From: Marivirga harenae
GTDB lineage: Bacteria; Bacteroidota; Bacteroidia; Cytophagales; Cyclobacteriaceae
Direction: 5' to 3'
Length of the DNA: 64,000 bases
Assembly: GCF_030534335.1 (NCBI RefSeq)
Contig: NZ_CP130565.1
Location: 1,881,501-1,945,500, forward strand
In this document: positions 36,288 through 44,799 of the stretch, one piece after another
Layout of the letters: every line of letters starts with the position of its first letter
Position numbering within the stretch: position 1 is the stretch's first letter
The notes under the pieces: model-generated
What the model saw: the letters and a program-made list of their open reading frames with translations, nothing else
Databases searched by the model: none
What the model was told of the DNA's origin: nothing
Position numbers and translations under genes: made by a program

Positions 36288-36689
36288 TTAAATGAAAAAT
36301 TCATTTACAAAAGTTTTTTGTCCTTCGTTATAAAGATTGTAGACATTGAAATTATATAAAATACCCTTTGGCACCTTCAAAAGCTTCATATATGATAAAA
36401 TTTGGGCATCATGAACCGGTAGCATTTCTTTCACGGCTTTGAGTTCGACACAAATTGATTTTTCCACTAGTAGGTCACATCTTAGATTAGTATCTAAATT
36501 CAATCCTTTGTAATTTACTTCAATTAATCTCTCTGACTGAAAATAAACATTTCGGTTTCTCAATTCATGTATCAGACATTGATGATATACACTTTCTAAC
36601 AGGCCAGGTCCTAATTCCTTATGAACCTCTATTGCAGCACCGTTAATTTTGTAGGTTAATTCTTTTAAAAAAGCTTTTCGGGTATTCAT
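36288..36689 (-). CDS. GxxExxY protein (PD-(D/E)XK nuclease superfamily 3-like)
   Basis: A 133-residue protein. The defining GxxExxY is in ELGPGLLESVYHQ (Gly, Glu, Tyr). Then LRCDLLVEKSICVELKAVKE gives the D and E-x-K core of a PD-(D/E)XK fold, and DAQILSYMKLLKVPKGILYNFN the remaining conserved block. The family is very common, often in many copies per genome, and its function is not settled. Start ATG 36689 (MNTRKAFLKELTYK) was chosen over 36716 because it aligns residue for residue with the second copy's start. The frame is intact. It lies inside an inverted-repeat-bounded cassette. Confidence 0.85.
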   Translation of the reverse strand: MNTRKAFLKELTYKINGAAIEVHKELGPGLLESVYHQCLIHELRNRNVYFQSERLIEVNYKGLNLDTNLRCDLLVEKSICVELKAVKEMLPVHDAQILSYMKLLKVPKGILYNFNVYNLYNEGQKTFVNEFFI

Positions 36690-36788
36690 TAAATTTAACT
36701 TAGGTTGAAATACCATATAAATTCATAAGGTTGTCTTATAGAGTAAATACTAAAGTATATTAATTAGTATTGATTAACAAATTATTAT

Positions 36789-36811
36789 AAAATTTACTTA
36801 AGGTAAATTTT
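36789..36811. repeat. Subterminal hairpin, right end of cassette 1
   Basis: AAAATTTAC (36789-36797) and GTAAATTTT (36803-36811) are perfect complements over TTAAG. It ends exactly at the first base of the right repeat. Confidence 0.65.
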
Positions 36812-36841
36812 CTGTTGTGCTCTTTTTTATCTTTTGTGGTA
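36812..36841. repeat. Right terminal repeat of GxxExxY cassette 1
   Basis: Read on the minus strand it starts TACCACAAAAGATAAAAAAG and continues GAGCACAAC. It is the inverted partner of 36016-36045 and abuts the hairpin at 36789-36811. Confidence 0.55.
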
Positions 36842-36974
36842 TTTATTTAATTGCGGTGAAATGAAATTTGATGACATTTAAGTTACATCTCCTAAGTTAG
36901 TTTAAGACTGGGAATCAAAACCTATGTAGCAACATGTAATTTAAATATGCGTTTAAATTCTTAAAAGTTTTTAC

Positions 36975-37583
36975 ATGAAAAATCATACTATTGAAGATAA
37001 AAATATCAGCGCTCAAGAACAATTGGAACTGCTGAAAAAGCGAAGAAGCACAGTTGCTTTTTCTGATCAAGAGGTGACAAAGAACCAATTGGAAGAAATA
37101 TTTGAAGCTACGCGCTGGGCAGCCTCTTGTTTCAATGAACAGCCTTGGCGATTTATTGTAGCTAAAAAATCTCATCATGAGCTTTTCAATAAGGTTTTAA
37201 GCGGAATTAATGAAAATAATCAAACTTGGGCAAAAAATGCGCCCGTGCTGATGCTGACTTTTGCTAAAAAGACGTTTGAAAAGAATGATAAACCCAATAT
37301 GCACCACATGCACGACCTAGGCTTAGCCGTTGGGAATATGTCTGCTCAAGCCACCGCTATGGGCTTATATTTACATCAGATGGCAGGAATTGTAAGGGAT
37401 AATATCCAACGGGATTTTGATATTCCCGATGATTATGAAATTGTTTCCGGTATTGCTTTGGGATATAAATTGGAGATAAAAGATGTGCCTGAAGAATTAC
37501 AGGCGAGAGAATCCAAAGAGCGTGCTAGAAAAGCTATTTCTGAAATTGTATTTGATGGCAACTGGGGAGAAAGTTCATTTTAA
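36975..37583 (+). CDS. Nitroreductase family protein
   Basis: A 202-residue FMN-dependent nitroreductase-like enzyme. KKRRSTVAFSDQEVTKNQLEEIFEATRWAASCFNEQPWRFIVA is the typical N-terminal FMN-binding region (arginine-serine and an asparagine/glutamine-Pro-Trp-Arg strip). The C-terminal part has MSAQATAMGLYLHQMAGI and a late GIALGYK. It probably reduces nitro groups or quinones with NAD(P)H. A VOC protein gene follows by 10 bases, suggesting a two-gene detoxification unit. The true substrate is not known. Confidence 0.85.
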   Translation: MKNHTIEDKNISAQEQLELLKKRRSTVAFSDQEVTKNQLEEIFEATRWAASCFNEQPWRFIVAKKSHHELFNKVLSGINENNQTWAKNAPVLMLTFAKKTFEKNDKPNMHHMHDLGLAVGNMSAQATAMGLYLHQMAGIVRDNIQRDFDIPDDYEIVSGIALGYKLEIKDVPEELQARESKERARKAISEIVFDGNWGESSF

Positions 37584-37593
37584 AATCTAGATT

Positions 37594-38082
37594 ATGAAAG
37601 ATTACAAAATTCCTCCGCAGACACATATAGGACACGTGCATTTAAAAGTGTCAGATCTCGACAAGGCCTTGGATTTTTATCATGCGCTTTTAGGTTTTGA
37701 AATTATCCAAAGGTTGGGTGATCAGGCCGTCTTTATTTCAGCAGGTGGATACCATCATCATATTGGTCTAAACACTTGGCAAAGCAAAGGTTCGGGCCCT
37801 GCTCCTAAAAAGTATCCTGGATTATTTCATACTGCAATAGTGTATCCAACTAGAAAATCTTTGGCAGAAATCTTCTTGCGGTTACGAGAAGCTAAGTATC
37901 CACTCACGGGTGCAGCCAATCATGGTGTTTCTGAAGCACTATATTTGGATGATCCTGATGGAAATGGAGTAGAACTTTACTGGGACAAGTCAAATGAGGA
38001 TTGGCCGAAAAATGCTGAAGGAGGTATTGATATGTACACACAACCACTCGATTTGAAAGACCTTTTAAGCGAATTGAATTAA
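37594..38082 (+). CDS. VOC-family (glyoxalase/dioxygenase-fold) protein
   Basis: A 162-residue vicinal-oxygen-chelate protein. IGHVHLKVSDLDKALDFYHALLGFEII is the opening beta-alpha unit with the first metal His. HHHIGLNTW and the late DPDGNGVELYWD carry further metal residues (His and Glu). The pattern and length resemble the N-terminal half of catechol-2,3-dioxygenase CatE-like proteins. It follows the nitroreductase by 10 bases and may act with it on an aromatic or electrophilic compound. Confidence 0.82.
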   Translation: MKDYKIPPQTHIGHVHLKVSDLDKALDFYHALLGFEIIQRLGDQAVFISAGGYHHHIGLNTWQSKGSGPAPKKYPGLFHTAIVYPTRKSLAEIFLRLREAKYPLTGAANHGVSEALYLDDPDGNGVELYWDKSNEDWPKNAEGGIDMYTQPLDLKDLLSELN

Positions 38083-38193
38083 AAAGCTAGACTTATGATT
38101 GTCCAGCAATTTAAGACTAAATAAAAATCTTGATCAATTCCAATTTTATAGAACTACCCGGCCCAAAATCAAAATTCTGGTTATATTTAGGCT

Positions 38194-40032
38194 ATGATTT
38201 TCCTTTCATTACTTATTTCATTATTCATTTCCGATCCCTTGAAAGTAACTCAGGATCAAAATGAGATAATTCTTGGTCTGAAAGAATTGCAATCATATGA
38301 GGATAAAAGCAATCAATTAACATTTGCAGATGTGAAGTCTCCATCTTTTGCGGCAAATTTTACCCAGAAACCCAACTATAAACCCGAAGACTATAATAGG
38401 AATTCTACTTATTGGGTAAAATTGAATTTTACGCTTCCAGAGTATGAGGGAAATTATATTTTAGAGTTTTACGATCAAACCATTGATAGCATAAATGTTT
38501 TTATCAGGCAGAATAGAGGAGTGTATCGAAAGTATAATTTGGGTGATTCCTACCCATTCAGTAGTAAATCAATCAAGCACAAGAATTTTGATTTGACGTT
38601 AGATGCCAATAGTGAATATGAAGCTTATATTCAAATAAGGAATTCTCAATATGCTGATATAAGAGTGGCTATAAAGCGGATTGATCGTTTTATACAGTAC
38701 AGTCTCAATGAATACTTTTTGTATGGGATATTTTATGGAATGATTTTAATCATTTCACTGTATAATTTATTGATTTATCTGGCTATCAGAGAGATAAAGT
38801 ATATTTATTATACTTTTTACATTTTGAGTGTGGGTTTTTATGCCCTATGTATTGATGGGATAGCGTACCAATACTTATGGCCTGAACAACCCAATTGGAA
38901 TCAGCTGGCCTATGGCGTTGCCCTGTATTCAATTATTCTTTGGTCATCTATATTTTCCATGCGCTTTTTGAATACTAAAATTAGAGCGCCAAAGCTTCAT
39001 AAATTGATAGTAGCAGTATTGACAGCTCGATCATTACTATTTGTTTACTCATTATTTTTTGATCCCTCTTTATTTAGATTTCGAAATCTGGAGATTATAT
39101 TACTTTCCATCATATTTGTCAGTAGTATTTTTGTTTTTAGAAGAGGATATAAACCGGCTCGTTTCTTTGTTGTGGCGTATGGAATACTATTCCTAGGGTT
39201 TCTGATGCGAGCCCTCATCAATTGGTCGGTAATTCCATTTACTACCTTCAGTTACTATAGTCTTCATATTGGCTTTATATTAGAAATGTTGTTTTTAACC
39301 TTTGCCCTGTCTGATAGGGTAAGAATTTTGAAGGCTAACAGAGACAGGGCCTTAAAAAGGATTGTTACGCAACATGAACAAAATGTAAAAGTGATCAATA
39401 AGATCAACAAAGGGCTAGAAAGGAAGGTGGAGGAAAGAACAAAAGACCTTCATGAGAAAAATATTGAGCTACAAGTTTCAAATGAGCAAATTAATAAGCA
39501 ATCGAGGGAAATCGCTGAAATTAACTCAATGCTTGATCTGGATAATTGGAAACTAAAAAACAATATCAAGAAGATTCAGCGGGAAAGACTACTGAATAAG
39601 AACTTAAATTTTTCTGAGTTTTCAGAAATTTTCACCACCAAAGATCAATGTCTTGAAGTTTTGGCTTCTTTCAAATGGAAAAACGGATACGAATGCCAAA
39701 GGTGTGATAATACTAAGTATCAACTTAATGAAGAGAATCTAGCTAGAAGATGCACTAAATGTGGATACAATGAAAGTCCAACTGCATACACCATTTTTAA
39801 AGGTATTAAATTCGACTTACCCAAAGCTTTCTTTATTGTTTATGCCCATCTCAATGAGGACCGTTATACGTTGGATGAACTAGCACAGATCATGAACATG
39901 AGGAGGAATACCATTTGGGATTTCCAGCGAAAAGTACACGATGAAGTAGAAAATAATGGTAAAGCATATCTCAATAACCTGCTACACTTTGGATATGAAA
40001 GATTAACAAATTTTGTAGAAGTGAAGCGATAA
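38194..40032 (+). CDS. 7TMR-DISM membrane receptor fused to an IS1595-type zinc ribbon and HTH
   Basis: A 612-residue protein with three parts. Residues of about 20-165 form an extracellular 7TMR-DISM beta-sandwich (STYWVKLNFTLPEYEGNYILEF). Residues of about 174-380 hold seven membrane helices, from EYFLYGIFYGMILIISLYNL to LHIGFILEMLFLTFALS. A coiled coil follows (about 395-475). The tail is a zinc ribbon (C501-x2-C504, C520-x2-C523) then YTIFKGIKFDLPKAFFIVYA and a helix-turn-helix, YTLDELAQIMNMRRNTIWDF. That tail is the N-terminal half of IS1595-family transposases, without the DDE nuclease. It probably binds DNA from the membrane. The gene is upstream of susC by 262 bases. Confidence 0.75.
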   Translation: MIFLSLLISLFISDPLKVTQDQNEIILGLKELQSYEDKSNQLTFADVKSPSFAANFTQKPNYKPEDYNRNSTYWVKLNFTLPEYEGNYILEFYDQTIDSINVFIRQNRGVYRKYNLGDSYPFSSKSIKHKNFDLTLDANSEYEAYIQIRNSQYADIRVAIKRIDRFIQYSLNEYFLYGIFYGMILIISLYNLLIYLAIREIKYIYYTFYILSVGFYALCIDGIAYQYLWPEQPNWNQLAYGVALYSIILWSSIFSMRFLNTKIRAPKLHKLIVAVLTARSLLFVYSLFFDPSLFRFRNLEIILLSIIFVSSIFVFRRGYKPARFFVVAYGILFLGFLMRALINWSVIPFTTFSYYSLHIGFILEMLFLTFALSDRVRILKANRDRALKRIVTQHEQNVKVINKINKGLERKVEERTKDLHEKNIELQVSNEQINKQSREIAEINSMLDLDNWKLKNNIKKIQRERLLNKNLNFSEFSEIFTTKDQCLEVLASFKWKNGYECQRCDNTKYQLNEENLARRCTKCGYNESPTAYTIFKGIKFDLPKAFFIVYAHLNEDRYTLDELAQIMNMRRNTIWDFQRKVHDEVENNGKAYLNNLLHFGYERLTNFVEVKR

Positions 40033-40078
40033 TTGCATTATTTTAATATATCCTTAAAATTATTTTCATTGTTTTTTT

Positions 40079-40138
40079 AACAGGAAATCAAAATCAAAGT
40101 ATCGCTTCTTTAGCCTTTATCGAAATATATTTCCTGTT
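40079..40138. promoter_or_regulatory. 10-bp inverted repeat upstream of susC
   Basis: AACAGGAAAT (40079-40088) and ATTTCCTGTT (40129-40138) are perfect reverse complements. A second pair interleaves with them: GAAGCGATA (40023-40031) with TATCGCTTC (40100-40108). They lie between the receptor and susC, so an operator or RNA structure is possible. Untested. Confidence 0.4.
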
Positions 40139-40294
40139 TTTAAAGCGTTATAGAAAGTTGAAAAAAGCCTTTTTTCTCAATTGTATAATATAAAAATATC
40201 TATTTTTTAATTTTGAATTCATAAAAACATTCTCTTAACTTCATTAAAAGTAAGTTGTAGTAGAGGTCGCTCTTAGGGCCTAAAATGTTTTCTT

Positions 40295-43261
40295 ATGAAC
40301 AAAATTATACGATTAGTCTTGTTATTATTTTTCATCGCCAGTTCGTCCATGGCTCAAGTGGAATTAAAAGGAACTGTATCTGATGTTTCTACCAAAGAAG
40401 CTATTCCCGGTGTTTCTATTCAAGTAATTGGAACTGGAAGCGGTACTGTAACTGATCTTGACGGTAATTATAGTTTAACTATTGCAGAAGATGCTTCTTT
40501 GAGATTTTCATTTATTGGTTACAAAACTCAAGAAATAAATGTGAATGGTAGGAGCGTGATTAACATTCAATTAGAAGAAGACATTGAGGCCTTGGAAGAA
40601 GTTGTGGTAGTAGGTTATGGAGCTATCAAAAAAAGCGATTTGACTGGTTCGATTTCTTCTGTAAAGTCAGAAGAGATGATTAAAGCTCCTGCTGCAGATC
40701 CGATGCAGTCTTTGCAAGGGAAGGTAGCTGGATTGCAGGTGTTGAATAGTTCAGGTCAGCCTGGATCAGAGTCAAACGTCCGGTTAAGAGGTATCAATAC
40801 ATTAAATGACAATAGAGTATTATATGTCGTAGATGGGGTCATAATTGAGGGGGGAATCGGATTTTTGAATAGTAATGACATTGAATCTGTGGAGGTTTTG
40901 AAAGATGCTTCGTCCAAAGCAATCTACGGGACGAGAGGTGCTAATGGAGTAATTCTAGTAACAACAAAATCTGCAAAAGAAGGCGAAGGTAGTATTTCTT
41001 TCTCATCCGAATATGGGGTTGAAAGCATTGCTAATAAAATAGGGGTCATGTCAGGACCTGAATTTGCTAATTATATAAATGACGTTAATCCCGGTACATA
41101 TAATAACATTGGAATTCTCCCGGATACCGATTGGCAGGACTTGGTTTTTCAAGATGCGCAACCCGTTCAAACTTATACGCTATCAGCTAAAGGGGCTACA
41201 GAAAAACTTAATTATTACATTTCAGGTGGATATTTCTCGCAAGAGGGTATTGTGCCCAAGTCAGATTTTGAAAGATTTACTTTCAAATTGAATACGAGCT
41301 ACGAAGTAAAGCCCTACTTGACCATTGGGACTAATCTAACGGGGATTAATCTTCAGGCTACTAATCCTCCGGGCGTTGTGAATACTTTAATCAGAGCCTG
41401 GCCAATCAATGCTCCTTATAATAGCGATGACACCTTTGCTGAGGTGGAAGGAAGTAACCCTTTGGCAGCTATTGAATATAATAACTCCTCTAGAAATGAG
41501 TTAAGAGCTTTAGGTAACTTTTATGCGGAATTCTACTTCTTGGAAGATTTTGAATTTAGAACAAGTTATCAGTTTGACTTGAGTAATAGTAAAAACCGTT
41601 CTTTTACTCCAGAATATTTTGTTGCCCCCTTGCAGCAAAATGAAGAAAGTAGTATTAGTGTAGGCTTTGGGGAGAGCAGAAATTGGATATTTGAAAATAC
41701 CCTTTCTTACAATAAGGAATTCGATAAAAGCACAATAAATAGTGTTATTGGATATACCGCTCAGGAAATAAATTCGGAGTTTATAAATGGTGGAAGAAGA
41801 AACTTAATAGGTGTTGACCCAAGCCTTTGGTATTTAAGTGCTGGTGCTGAAGATTTGCAGACCAATTCAAATGGTGGAGGAACTAGTGCTTTAACTTCCA
41901 TTCTATTTAGAACAAACTATGCTTATGATGGTAGATATTTAGCTACTATCACTTTTCGTAGAGACGGTTCATCCCGCTTTGGACAAAATAATAGATACGC
42001 AAACTTTCCGGCTGCTGCATTAGGTTGGAATATTTCAAATGAAGATTTCTATCCGGTTAATTTTATTGTGAATAATTTGAAATTTCGAGCTAGTTATGGT
42101 TTAAATGGTAATCAAAATATTCCGGCAAATGATCAATTCTCTAGAATTGGTTCTGGCGTTAATACAGTTTTTGGTTTTGATGATACCCTAATTAACGGAG
42201 CTTCTTTCGTGGGAAGTCCTGGGAACTCTGATTTAAGATGGGAAACCACTGCAGAATATGATTTAGGCGTTGAATTTGATTTGTTTCAAAGTCGATTAAC
42301 TGGAGAGTTGGATTACTATAATCGTACTACAAGAGATATACTGGTAAATTTAGACTTACCAGGCTATGCCGGTGCTGGGGCATTTGTTCAGAAGAGGTTT
42401 AATGCTGCCACAGTGAACAATAGCGGAATCGAATTTGCATTAAATTGGGTCGATGATATAGGGGAATTCACCTACGGTTTGGGGATTAATGGTTATACCA
42501 ATAAAAACGAAGTACTGAATTTAGGTGAAGATATAGGAGCCTCAGAGCAGATTATCGGTGGAGATTTAGGCAATGGACAAAGAGTTACCTATACTGAGGT
42601 CGGGCAACCGATTGGGTATTTTTATGGCTACAAAGTGGCAGGCGTTTTTCAAAATGAAGAAGAACTAGAGGAATTTCCTCGCTTAAGCCAGCAAAGAGTT
42701 GGTGATTTTATTTATGAGGATGTGAATGGTGACGGAGAATTAAATGATGAGGACAAGACATTTATTGGTTCTTGGATCCCCGATTTTGTTTATGGCTTTA
42801 ACTTTAATGTGGGTTATAAAGGCATTAATGTTTCAGCTGATTTTGCAGGACAAATGGGGAATAGTATTTACAATGGAAAACAAGCTATCAGATTCTCGAC
42901 TCTAAATTTCGAGGATCGTTTCTTAGATAGATGGACTGGCGAGGAAACCTCAAATACTGACCCGAGAGCTTCTCTTTCAGGTATTAATTACCAACCTTCA
43001 GATTATTTTGTGGAGGATGCCTCTTTCCTAAAACTAAGAACAATTACCGTAAATTATCAGATACCACAATCCCTACTCGAGAAGATTAATTTTAGCAATG
43101 CCTCAATTTTCTTTAGAGGAACCAACCTTTTTGTATGGACTGATTACTCAGGATATACTCCAGAGATTGGAAGTGGTAATTCTGCATTAGGCGGTGTGAT
43201 TGACAATGGTATTTACCCAACCACTAGGGTGCTAAGTGGAGGTTTAAATGTGACATTTTAA
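40295..43261 (+). CDS. SusC/RagA-family TonB-linked outer-membrane protein
   Basis: A 988-residue TonB-dependent glycan importer. Signal peptide ends SSSMAQ. A CarboxypepD_reg-like domain follows (about 23-100: VELKGTVSDVSTKEAIPGVS). Next are the SusC signature EEVVVVGYGAIKKSDLTGSI and the plug (PMQSLQGKVAGLQV, VLKDASSKAIYGTRGANGV). The rest is a beta-barrel ending GLNVTF. It pairs with the SusD-like lipoprotein 13 bases downstream. It should import oligosaccharides released at the surface by the GH144 enzyme, in the usual Sus model. Length is typical. No internal break was seen. Confidence 0.96.
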   Translation: MNKIIRLVLLLFFIASSSMAQVELKGTVSDVSTKEAIPGVSIQVIGTGSGTVTDLDGNYSLTIAEDASLRFSFIGYKTQEINVNGRSVINIQLEEDIEALEEVVVVGYGAIKKSDLTGSISSVKSEEMIKAPAADPMQSLQGKVAGLQVLNSSGQPGSESNVRLRGINTLNDNRVLYVVDGVIIEGGIGFLNSNDIESVEVLKDASSKAIYGTRGANGVILVTTKSAKEGEGSISFSSEYGVESIANKIGVMSGPEFANYINDVNPGTYNNIGILPDTDWQDLVFQDAQPVQTYTLSAKGATEKLNYYISGGYFSQEGIVPKSDFERFTFKLNTSYEVKPYLTIGTNLTGINLQATNPPGVVNTLIRAWPINAPYNSDDTFAEVEGSNPLAAIEYNNSSRNELRALGNFYAEFYFLEDFEFRTSYQFDLSNSKNRSFTPEYFVAPLQQNEESSISVGFGESRNWIFENTLSYNKEFDKSTINSVIGYTAQEINSEFINGGRRNLIGVDPSLWYLSAGAEDLQTNSNGGGTSALTSILFRTNYAYDGRYLATITFRRDGSSRFGQNNRYANFPAAALGWNISNEDFYPVNFIVNNLKFRASYGLNGNQNIPANDQFSRIGSGVNTVFGFDDTLINGASFVGSPGNSDLRWETTAEYDLGVEFDLFQSRLTGELDYYNRTTRDILVNLDLPGYAGAGAFVQKRFNAATVNNSGIEFALNWVDDIGEFTYGLGINGYTNKNEVLNLGEDIGASEQIIGGDLGNGQRVTYTEVGQPIGYFYGYKVAGVFQNEEELEEFPRLSQQRVGDFIYEDVNGDGELNDEDKTFIGSWIPDFVYGFNFNVGYKGINVSADFAGQMGNSIYNGKQAIRFSTLNFEDRFLDRWTGEETSNTDPRASLSGINYQPSDYFVEDASFLKLRTITVNYQIPQSLLEKINFSNASIFFRGTNLFVWTDYSGYTPEIGSGNSALGGVIDNGIYPTTRVLSGGLNVTF

Positions 43262-43274
43262 AAAATTATAATTG

Positions 43275-44771
43275 ATGAAGACTTACAAAATATATTCATT
43301 AATCGGTTTGATCGCCTTCTTTCTCATTGTTGGATGTAAAGAAGAATTTCTGGAGAGACCACCGCAAGCAACTTTGGTGGCCGGTAATTTTCCCTCCACT
43401 GCTGAAGAAGCTATTATTGCCACCAATGGTATTTATAATACCTTAAGAATTTGGGGAATTTATTCTGGTGGATTTCCTTTAATCGATATTATGACTGATG
43501 AAATGGTCAAAGGAAGTAATCCGGGAGATGGAGTTCAAGTCTTAAATTTTCAAGACTATACCTTTACTTCAGACGATGGAAATATTGAAACCTGGTATAG
43601 AACATTATACTTAGGGATTAGGAGGTCCTACCTGGTTTTGGAAAAAGTACCTTCTATTGAAATGAATGCGGAGCTCAAAAGCAGATTATTGGGTGAGGCT
43701 CGGTTTTTACGCTCATTTTTTTATTTTTCCTTAGTTCAGGCCTTTGGAGATGTTCCATTAGTTGAGTCATCCGAAGCTCCAGATGGATTGGCAAGAACTG
43801 ATAAAGAAATCATTTATCAGGATATAATTTTCCCTGACTTATTATTTGCTGTAGATAATTTACCTGAGAAGTCAGAATATGCGGATGAAGATGCAGGTAG
43901 GATTACAAAAGGTGCTGCGCGAGCCATGTTAGCAAGAATCCATTTATACAGAAGCGAATTCCCTGAAGCGGCCACTTATGCACTAGAGGTGATTAATTCC
44001 CAGCAATATGACTTGGAAAATGAGTTTCAAATGGCTTTTCGTGTAGCTACGGAACATGGTGATGAGTCTGTTTTTGAGATTGGTGCTGTTGCTGAAAATA
44101 GTTTTGCCTTAGGAGGAAATCAATATGCCAATACGCAGGGGGTAAGAGGAACTCCCAATTGGGGATGGGGCTTTGGTAGGCCGTCATATACCTGGATAGA
44201 GAAATTAAATAATGAAAATGATCCGAGACTGGATGGATCTGTTATCTTTTTAGGCGATGTTATTGATGGAATCACTATTCAAGGTGATGGTACCACACCT
44301 GATACCACTTACGCTGAAGATGGTGCTATAGCTGAAATCGAAACTTACAACCAAAAGGTTTATGCCACAGGAGAATTAGCCGCAGATCGATGGGGGCATA
44401 ATAGAAGAGTGATTAGATATGCTGATGTTTTGTTAATGGCGGCAGAAGCTTTAAATGAAACTGGCAATTCAGCACAAGCATTAAATTACCTGAATGACGT
44501 GAGAGAAAGAGCAAGGGAGGATAATGATCAGATATTGTCAGATATTACTACAACCGATCCAAATCAATTAAGAGAAATTATTTACGAAGAACGCAGCCGA
44601 GAGCTAGCTTTTGAAGGCTTACGTTATTGGGATTTAGTTAGAACTGATCGTGCGGAAGAAATTTTAGGTCCTTTGGGATTTGAAACAGGGAAGCATGAAT
44701 TATTCCCTATTCCGCAATCTGAAATTAACATCTCGGAAGGAAAGATCTCCCAAAACCCAAATTGGAATTAA
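43275..44771 (+). CDS. SusD/RagB-family outer-membrane lipoprotein
   Basis: A 498-residue lipoprotein with a lipobox ending FLIVGC. The next residues are KEEF, an acidic lysine-glutamate start like the surface-export signals described for Bacteroidota lipoproteins. The SusD pattern is visible: FPSTAEEAIIATNGIYNTLR, RLLGEARFLRSFFYFSLVQAFGDVPLV, ARAMLARIHLYRSEFPEAATYA, RYADVLLMAAEALNETGN, and the C-terminal RSRELAFEGLRYWDLVRTD. It caps the SusC barrel and binds the glycan. ATG 43275 was chosen over a TTG three bases upstream. The next gene follows 28 bases downstream. Confidence 0.95.
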   Translation: MKTYKIYSLIGLIAFFLIVGCKEEFLERPPQATLVAGNFPSTAEEAIIATNGIYNTLRIWGIYSGGFPLIDIMTDEMVKGSNPGDGVQVLNFQDYTFTSDDGNIETWYRTLYLGIRRSYLVLEKVPSIEMNAELKSRLLGEARFLRSFFYFSLVQAFGDVPLVESSEAPDGLARTDKEIIYQDIIFPDLLFAVDNLPEKSEYADEDAGRITKGAARAMLARIHLYRSEFPEAATYALEVINSQQYDLENEFQMAFRVATEHGDESVFEIGAVAENSFALGGNQYANTQGVRGTPNWGWGFGRPSYTWIEKLNNENDPRLDGSVIFLGDVIDGITIQGDGTTPDTTYAEDGAIAEIETYNQKVYATGELAADRWGHNRRVIRYADVLLMAAEALNETGNSAQALNYLNDVRERAREDNDQILSDITTTDPNQLREIIYEERSRELAFEGLRYWDLVRTDRAEEILGPLGFETGKHELFPIPQSEINISEGKISQNPNWN

Positions 44772-44799
44772 ATTTTTTACACTTAAAACAAAAACGATT

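Larger units (their letters stand above)
36016..36841. mobile_element. GxxExxY cassette 1 bounded by ~30-bp inverted repeats with subterminal hairpins
   Basis: The GxxExxY gene (minus strand) lies between an outer left repeat (36016-36045) and a right repeat (36812-36841). The two are inverted and match at about 24 of 30 positions, sharing ACCACAAAAGA and AAAGA.CACA. A perfect hairpin sits just inside each: 36047-36065 on the left and 36789-36811 on the right. A second, inner left end (half-repeat 36199-36213, hairpin 36216-36234) is closer to the gene. The same layout recurs at 59041-59661. No transposase is present, so it would need to be moved in trans. No target duplication was recognised. 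The name cassette is my inference. Confidence 0.55.

Noticed and set aside
44680-44799. Longer N-terminus of the LamG gene
   Set aside because: It overlaps the SusD coding region and precedes the signal peptide; ATG 44800 gives a proper lipobox.
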